Shown here: piece after piece, positions 57,405-64,000 of the stretch | How the letters are laid out: each line of letters begins with the position of its first letter | How positions within the stretch are numbered: the first letter of the stretch is position 1 | Source of the DNA: Ampelocalamus luodianensis | Lineage: Eukaryota; Streptophyta; Magnoliopsida; Poales; Poaceae | NCBI GenBank assembly: GCA_036346255.1 | Contig: CM070632.1 | Coordinates: forward strand, 21,841,408 to 21,905,407 | Length of the DNA: 64,000 nt | Reading direction: 5' to 3' | The notes under the pieces: model-generated | Seen by the model: the letters and a program-made list of their open reading frames with translations, nothing else | Databases searched by the model: none | What the model was told of the DNA's origin: nothing | Translations under genes and position numbers: made by a program

Positions 57405-60400
57405 TTCATAGGATTTCACGGTCCCATGCCCTTACAATTTCACCACCGTGGGACTCAACACAACAAAACCCTCCCCCTACTTAACCATACGGCACCCATA
57501 TACCGCGTGTGATAGCACGAGTGTTGCTTGAACAACAGGTACCCAAAGTTCGGTCCTTAATTATCCAGACAAGTCAAACCACATACCCAAATCTCGTGCA
57601 CGAAGGCACCATCACTAGCCATCACTTATCCAAACCAAAATCTTATTTAAAATAACAAAATTTAACTCACAAGAAAGATACGAAGATCTGAAATAAAAGT
57701 TTATAATGAGAGTTGTGTTTATCCCATGATTGTCGGGTTATTCCCGACAATCAAACTACCGGTTGTAGACTATCATGGCTAAGCAAACCAGAATAATATA
57801 AATTCACACATCCTATCTTAAGCATGTGGTGCTGGAATAATTTAAGGATAACCTCAATGAATTAGGACATAACTAAACTACACATCACAAAAATAGCGAC
57901 CATATCAAAGTAGCATGCAAGCAATTATCATTGCATCTATCCTAACAAAACTGGGATCAAATATGATGCAAAAAGAAAGTTCAAAGGATGCTTGCCTTGC
58001 TGTTAGGATAATTGCTCTCCCTCAGTAGCGTAAGTGTCAATATCAATCGCCTCGGAATCTATTCAAGTGCAACACCGAATAAACATCGAGAAATACCCAA
58101 AATTTCAAAGTGCTAAAAAATGCATGATTTTTCTACAGTAGCTAAGTCATGATTTTAGATGATTTTAGGTGAAATAATTATTCCATTTTGATTTAGTATA
58201 AGAAAGTTATGGTGGTTTGAATTTCAGATTTCAATATATCCATAATTAGGCAATTTAATTATTTGGCCAAAATTTATAGGATAGTGGTGAGTACATGGAT
58301 TACAGGGATAAATAGGCAATATTATTACAAGTTCAACGGAGTTTAGTTTGCCTCATTTGGAGTCTTTATGATTTAGTTATGAATTTCTAAAGTTATCAGC
58401 ATTTTCTTTTGTGAGAATAATCGTGCTAATAGTTTATTTTCCAAAATAATGCTCTCTGTTACAGAGACATGTTTGAAACCAATTTTAATATGAAGTTAAT
58501 CTAAAATGAACATTTTCAGAAGTGGTTTCATTGCTTTTGGAGTTAAAATGAATTTGTTATGCATTTTAGAAGTTAATACAATTTTCAGCGTGCAAGAAAT
58601 TCGTCTTCGGATTTTCTTTTCTATCCTCTTATCACTTTTCTTACTCTCCTCCAGCTAGCCAAAGAGAATGACGAGTGGGACCGGGGTCAAGGGTTTGACC
58701 CAGTCAAAATGACTCGGTCTCGGCCGAAGCTTGGCTGAAGGCGTAATCCAAAGAAAACGTATTCTAAACAAGAAAACGTAAACAAGTTCTAAGTATACTT
58801 GGAATACGTGTTTCCTTAAGAAAATACATATTTGGGAAACTACGCATCCACTTAATAGGTCATGCGGGCCCACTTGTCAAATACTCAAGATTTATTAAGT
58901 GCTAGTCTTAACCCAGTTAAACAACGGTTTCCGACAAAGACTCGCACTTAAGAGCTAAACACCGTGATTATGTCCTTAATGGCCAGCTACAGGACTGGTC
59001 GGCAAGTCCGACAATAGGGCTCCAGCTTCGCTGGAGCCTCGCCGGTGTTCCCGGCCATGGTGGCGCCGGCCAACGACATGGACGGGTCCACAATAGCCTA
59101 GCGCATCCCCTGGTAGTGATGGCGACGACTGAGGTGGACCAGAACGGCGGCGTGCCGAAGATGGGCGGTGGTGCCCCCACGGTGTACGTGCAGGTGCAAG
59201 ATGAGCTCCGCGGTGTGCAAACAAGCGTGCGCAAGCTAAAGAGGTATATACTGAAGCTCACCGAGGTTAAAGAGAGACCGGAGAAGCTTGGGGGTGGGTT
59301 GGCCACGGTAATGGCGACGTCGGCGTCAAGCTCCACGGGGAACAAGCTCCCTGGGCAATATCACTGAAAGATGAAAGTAGAGACGACTTCAGTGGGTGGT
59401 GTAGGTGGTGAGGACGAAGGAAATCGAGGAATAGCTTACCAGGATGGCAATGGGACGGTGAACAGTCCTTTCGGCCGAAAAAGGGCTAACCTGAAATACA
59501 AGCGCTCCTGAGGAGTAATCAAGAAATTAGTTGAGGGGAAAACTTAGTTAGACCCTAAGACACATCGTGACGCGAAAGAAATTGAGAGGAGCTCACCGGA
59601 GTTGAGGATGACACGGTGAGGCCTTCGGGTGCGTGCTCTGGAGCTGAGAAACGGCACGAAGATGAACCAAGATCTACAAGGCAAGGTAGGAGCTGAGCTT
59701 GGTAAAAATGGAGACGGGATGGATCACAGAGTAGGGAGGAATCACCCGGTTGAAGCTTACCCGTGAGATGAGCTAGCAATGGCGTCCTCCTCTTCTGCCG
59801 AAAAGAAGAGAAGTGAGGAAATGTGAGGTGAGGAGGGGGTAACATGGCAAGAGAGACGTTGGAGTGGGGTGGTGCAAGATGCCCTAGCTCGGGGAGTGGT
59901 CATTTGGGGGTGGTGACCTGACGGCGCCCCTGACGCGAAGCAGGGCTCGGGCGAGACGTGGCGGTGCCGCTCTGCGTGAGCTCTGTCGTGAGGAGGAAGA
60001 TGACCCTGTCGCGTGGGTCCGAGCTGGCGGTGACACGGTGTGGTACAGTTAGGAGGTTGCTGGTCGGCCGTTGGATTGTGAATGGACGACGCAGATTAGA
60101 GGGGGCTTCGGATTGTCCAAAACGATGCGAGATCTGGACTGTTGATCCTTGATCCGATGGCTGCATGCGATGGTGCAGTTAGGCAGTTGGGTTGAGTCAA
60201 CTCACCTGGGTCGGGCTCGAACCCAAGGAACAGTGCGACTGGTTTGGGTTTAGGGTTTTGACTGGATTTAATTTCTCCTTTCTACTTTGACCAGGGGCTT
60301 AAAAATAGAAATAAAATTCCTAAAATCATGAAATAATTTGTGGGGGTTCCTGGGATAGCCTAGTGTCCATAAAAATTATTGAAACCTACTGTTCATGATA

Positions 60401-60718
60401 TATAGTGTATAATTTAATTTCAATCTTAATGTTGATCTTTAAATCATGTTTGAATTTTAGTAGGGTATAGACCAGTCCCAAAATTTTTCGAAAAATCATA
60501 TTAATTCATGATAATTATTATAATATTTGAATAAATTATTTCCAGAGGAACTTTAGTAGCATTTGTTTCAGTTTTTCATGTGGAGTTCAAATTAAAGTGT
60601 GTGTTTAAAATTTGTTTTGAGACTTTCCAAAGTAAAGTACTAATTGAAATTGTTTTCAAAACATGGTGCATGCTAATGAGATGCATAATAACCTCTTTAT
60701 TAATTTGGGGATGTGACA
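57405..60718 (-). repeat. Minus-strand LTR, truncated at its 3' end (right arm)
   Basis: Starts at 60718 on the minus strand and runs left. Its part 57405-57890 matches 62688-63150 in reverse complement. A GC-rich stretch at 58960-59930 has open frames (59116-59367 +, 59555-59845 -) that I do not recognise; comparable GC-rich stretches occur in the other LTRs. Confidence 0.75.
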
Positions 60719-61507
60719 ACAGCCACTTTGCTATTTGTTTGATTTATTTGTTATTCAATTCATTACTTATTCACATGCTTTACTTCTACTTCAAATCTTA
60801 TTTTGAAATGGCACTTGAAAAACTAGTATGTGTAGGTTGTACATTGTTGCGTCTCTTTTGCAAAACTAAGCCAATATGAGCCATCCTTTGGAACAGTCTT
60901 ATGCATAACTAATTTTTATTTGTGTAAGACTTGCGAGTACCCTTTTGTACTCAGCCAGTTTGTCCACTGGCTTATAGGTGAGGAAGATATCGAGCCCGAT
61001 GAGCTTGTCAGTGTGCTATCATTTAACTCCCAGTCGGTTGCCGATGGTTTATGGGGCATACCACTGCTGGTCTTTTGGTTAATTTACTTGTTTCCGCTGC
61101 TACTTAATACCCTTATTTGAATTTGGCCGGTCAGCCGTTTGCAATCATTGTAGACTTAAACTATATTGTTGTCTTAACTATTGATGTATGTTTGTTGTAT
61201 GGATGTGATCAACGTTGTATGAGAGTATGAGTATATTGGTCGTTGATCTTGGGAGTCAATATAAGTCATGCTCGCTGTTTATGGCTTCCCATTTAACTCA
61301 CTAAGTGTAGTTCTTAATTTGTTGGAGAACCGATATTCATGTAGTGCTCGCAGAGGAGCAGCACGTATGATCGTCGGGGCTCTAGTTTTCAGTTAAGATT
61401 CTCACTTAGATTGAGTTAAGTTGGAATCCATTTACTGGAGGTCCAAAGTTATGTCCTTAAGATCATGCTTAGTCTCGGTCTTACGGAGATAACTCGGGGT
61501 CCCCACA
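60719..61507 (+). repeat. 3' part of the plus-strand LTR
   Basis: Matches the 3' part of the LTR piece at about 63570-64000 (for example 60805-60950 with 63670-63810) and shares GTGTAAGACTTGC text with the Tekay LTRs. Ends in GGGGTCCCCACA. Confidence 0.8.
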
Positions 61508-62165
61508 GATGGCATTAATCAAGTCACAAAGAGTTCGGTTCTTCCCTTTGGCTATTCTATTCGATTGTGGTGAGTATGATGGTATAATTTCATGAATTAT
61601 TCCACTTTCTTCATATAATTAAGAGAATTCATTTGGGACATATTCACCGCCTCGGTCTGACCTTAACTGTTTGATTTTCCTTTTTAGTTGATTTTTCACT
61701 TCGACTTTAAAGATTTTAAAATGTTCTAGTGCTTCATCTTTCGACTTAAGTAAATAATTGTAGCAATACTTAGTCGTATTATCTATGAGAGTTAGAAAAT
61801 AACGTTTACCACCTTTAGTTAATATTTCATTCATCTCACAAAGATCGGAATGAATTAGCTCACGTTGAGAGGTGCTTCGCCCTTCAACACTATGAAAAGG
61901 TTTTCGGAGTTGATTTGCTTGCACACACACTTCACATTTATAACCCATGTCATAATTATAGGTTGGAATTAAACACATTTTACTTAACCGCGTAATAGCT
62001 TCAATGTTAACATGATATAAACAAGAATGCCAAACATCATGAATTTTTTTGCAATGAAAAACATTAAAAATATTTATATTATTAAAATCAAGAATGGATA
62101 AGCGGAACATACCTCCGCTATCATAGATGTTGATCACAAAATTACCAAATGGACCTTACAAAGAC
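61508..62165 (-). pseudogene. Tork copia integrase with pre-integrase zinc finger
   Basis: A 172-residue open stretch from 62137 to 61619 (-). It contains the pre-integrase finger (WHSCLYHVN, CEVCVQANQLRKPFH) and the integrase core start (HSDLCEMNEIL, LIDNTTKYCYNYLLKSKDEA, LRSDRGGEY). After one frameshift it continues (SGIIHEIIPSYSPQSNRIAK, NRTLCDLINAI) to 61513, where the foldback interrupts it. It continues at 55787. It is the upstream neighbour of the RT at 54922-55787 in the original element. Confidence 0.9.
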
Positions 62166-62429
62166 AACACATATATGATCTAGGTAGTAGCGCCAGGTGA
62201 GGATGATGATTTTACGCTCTGAATTGCTTTACATCACAGGTGATTGTGGATTTCAAAATTTGTTCTCCCATTTTACCCGCTTGTCGACGAAATCATTTGA
62301 AACTAGAAAGTGCAAATGTGCAATTAATATAGCACATTTTTGCAAGCTAGTGAGCAACTGTCTTAATTCGAGAAGAACAAATAGTTCAATTACGTATTTT
62401 GCTCATACCCATGTGGCTCTAATCTTGTT
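62166..62429. other. Unassigned stretch
   Basis: AT-rich, between the last recognisable copia text and the GC-rich fragment. I see no gene or element boundary with a target duplication here. Confidence 0.4.
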
Positions 62430-62687
62430 GGTGTGCTTGAATTCATAGGTCAGTGCCAATCCTCCATCCATCCTCCTGAGCACGAACCTCTCCACAAGCA
62501 CGTAGCAACCGAACTTCTCCCACCCAGAGGGCAGCCCTTCGGACCTCTCCACCCTCTCTATCCTCTCCACGTCGCCATTATCGATCCATCCTCCCCTTTC
62601 CAGCTCCCACCTCATCCTCTCCCACAGCACCACGCTCAGCCCCAGCTCTCCGGCCGCCGCCGAGCTCGCCGCCGGTCGGAACCACAT
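62403..62687 (-). pseudogene. GC-rich coding-like fragment, possibly a captured host exon
   Basis: A 94-residue minus-strand frame in a sharply GC-rich island: MWFRPAASSAAAGELG, then GWEKFGCYVLVERFVLRR, then LTYEFKHTNKIRATW. The text looks like a real protein: mixed composition, no repeats, GC-biased third positions. I do not recognise the family. The frame ends next to a possible splice donor (GTATGAG at about 62405-62412, reading left). It is bounded on the right by the truncated LTR at 62688. It could be an exon of a host gene, whole or captured; the evidence does not decide. Confidence 0.4.
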
Positions 62688-64000
62688 CAGTTTAGTTATG
62701 TCCTATGCTTGAGGTTAATCTTGAATTATACCAACTCCTATATGCTTAAGATAGGATGTGTGAACTATGGGTGATAGAATTGCTTAGCCATGCAAGTCTA
62801 GATACGTGAGTTCGATCGTCGGGAATAACCCAGGTTTTGGGATACACACAACTCTTACTTTATGTTTTTACTTCAGATCTTTGTAGCTGTTTTATGAGTA
62901 AAATTTTGTCATTTTTAAATGATATTTGGTCCGACAAGTGTTGGTTAGTGATGGTGCTTTGTGCACGAGCATTGGGTAAGTGGAAGGACTTGTCCGGACA
63001 ATTGAGGACCGAACTTTGGGTACCTATCGTTCACAACACTCGTCGTCCACACGCGGGTTGGGAGCCGTATGGTTAAGTAGGGGAGGGTTTTATTGTGTTA
63101 AGTCCTTGGTGGTGTAAGGGCATAGCGACCGTGAAATCCTATGTTCTTTGAGGAGCCGATGTAATCCTTTATAGTGTGCAAGGAGCACCAATTCTTTTGT
63201 TTTGATTGCATCGGTATTTCCAATATAACTTGTGAGCCCTAGCAAGTGCTATCCGACGCTTGTACTAGGCAAGGAACCATCTCACAAGGGGACTTAGCTC
63301 AATAGGGCTTTCTTGTTTGAAATGATCAGTATCTTGATTTACCCACGCATACCATAGGAAGTGTGCTATTTCGAGGCCTCGGAGGCTTACGCTAATCAAG
63401 TCGTGTGGGTAAAGTAGTACACCCCGCAGGTATTAATCTATTCGAATAGCCGTCACTGCTATGGACAACCGCTTGAAATTTGTGGTGCTTATTGTTAGAC
63501 TTTTAATTAAAATTGTGGTTAAACTTGGGATTTGTCATGAACGGGTTGTTCATGTGTTTAGTATATCAAAGTGGGCTGCCACTTTGGTCTTTGTATGATT
63601 CAATTGTTTATTATCAAATGCTTTACTACATGTTTTACTTCTTCTTCAAATCTGATTTTAAATGGGCACATGAAAACTAGTATGTGTAGGATGTTAATTA
63701 TTGCGTCTTTTTGCAAAACTAAACCAATATGAGCCACCCTTTGAATGACCCTTATGCATAACTATTTTTATTTGTGTAAGACTTATAGTACACTTGTACT
63801 CACCGGATGTTTGCCGCCTTTTCAGTGAGGAAGGTTATGATTATGATGATCTCGCTTAGTGTTGACTTGGGCGACACTAATGAGTAGTGTGCTACCATTT
63901 AACCCCAATCGGCTGTCGATGGGTGATGGGCATACCACCTGGTCTTTGCTTTATCGATTTAATTCACCGCTACTTGATACTTGCTTTAAATTTGACCGGT
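62688..64000 (+). repeat. LTR fragment, 5'-truncated, same family as the foldback
   Basis: Begins abruptly (GTTTAGTTATGTCCT) inside the LTR as judged from the reverse match to 57405-57890, and runs past the window end. Its later part matches 60719-61507. It lacks coding regions. The junction at 62688 may be a deletion or rearrangement point. Confidence 0.75.

Larger units (their letters stand above)
55788..61507 (+). mobile_element. LTR-in-LTR foldback inserted in the copia integrase
   Basis: A 5,720-bp block starting TGTCACATCCCC and ending GGGGTCCCCACA, flanked by GATGG (55783-55787 and 61508-61512). Its outer parts, 55788-57404 and 60719-61507, are the start and end of one plus-strand LTR. 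Between them, 57405-60718 is a minus-strand relative that starts with the same TGTCACATCCCC (reading left from 60718). The two starts form an inverted repeat with arms of more than 1.5 kb. Simplest history: a solo or full element landed in reverse inside the first LTR, followed by a deletion across the left junction. Confidence 0.75.

Noticed and set aside
55788..60718. Large inverted repeat as terminal repeats of a DNA transposon
   Set aside because: The right arm ends inside the block, the TSD is at 61507/61508 beyond it, and the arms are LTR starts with TGTCACATCCCC; no transposase is present.

Overview
The window is plant nuclear DNA made almost entirely of nested LTR retrotransposons. 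Evidence for a plant: TG...CA LTRs, 5-bp target-site duplications (TSDs), initiator-Met tRNA primer sites (TGGTATCAGAGC), Tork-type Ty1/copia pol, Tat-type and Tekay/Del-type Ty3/gypsy pol, and spliceosomal GT..AG introns. The flavour is monocot-like, but the species cannot be named. No intact host gene, rRNA, tRNA or CRISPR array was seen. The only non-TE-looking coding piece is a GC-rich fragment at 62430-62687 (-).

Layout, outermost to innermost. (0) A minus-strand Tork-lineage copia element runs from about 62165 leftward to an LTR at 694-2305. Its pol is split into 61508-62165, 54922-55787 and 3010-4219. (1) A minus-strand Tat-lineage gypsy element (4220-54921, LTRs about 790 bp, TSD GTGGT/GCGGT) lies inside the copia RT. 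Its gag-pol is at 47880-54062 (-). An intron-rich antisense gene with a Transposase_28-like domain is at 5550-9124 (+), between pol and the 3' LTR. (2) Inside the Tat element, at one TSD (AGTTA), sits a plus-strand Tekay/Del chromovirus in tandem form: LTR-internal-LTR-internal-LTR (9814-47532, LTRs about 4.2 kb). (3) Its first RT gene carries a solo LTR in reverse orientation (17248-21407, TSD AATAA). Its central LTR carries a minus-strand non-autonomous LARD-like element (25453-34382, TSD CTTAT). Separately, a 5.7-kb insertion in the copia integrase region (55788-61507, TSD GATGG) contains a plus-strand LTR invaded by an opposite-strand relative, giving a foldback. A further LTR piece of that family runs off the right end (62688-64000).

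The most interesting signals are: the tandem three-LTR chromovirus; the multi-exon antisense gene; and clusters of short variable-arm palindromes. These clusters lie in the Tat U3, in two introns of the antisense gene, and, in a related form, in the copia U3 at about the same distance upstream of the TATA box. Duplicated copies also differ repeatedly by loss of the middle base of CAG/CTG, even inside primer-binding sites. That pattern looks more like base-calling error at CHG-methylated sites than real mutation, so many frameshifts reported here may not be biological.
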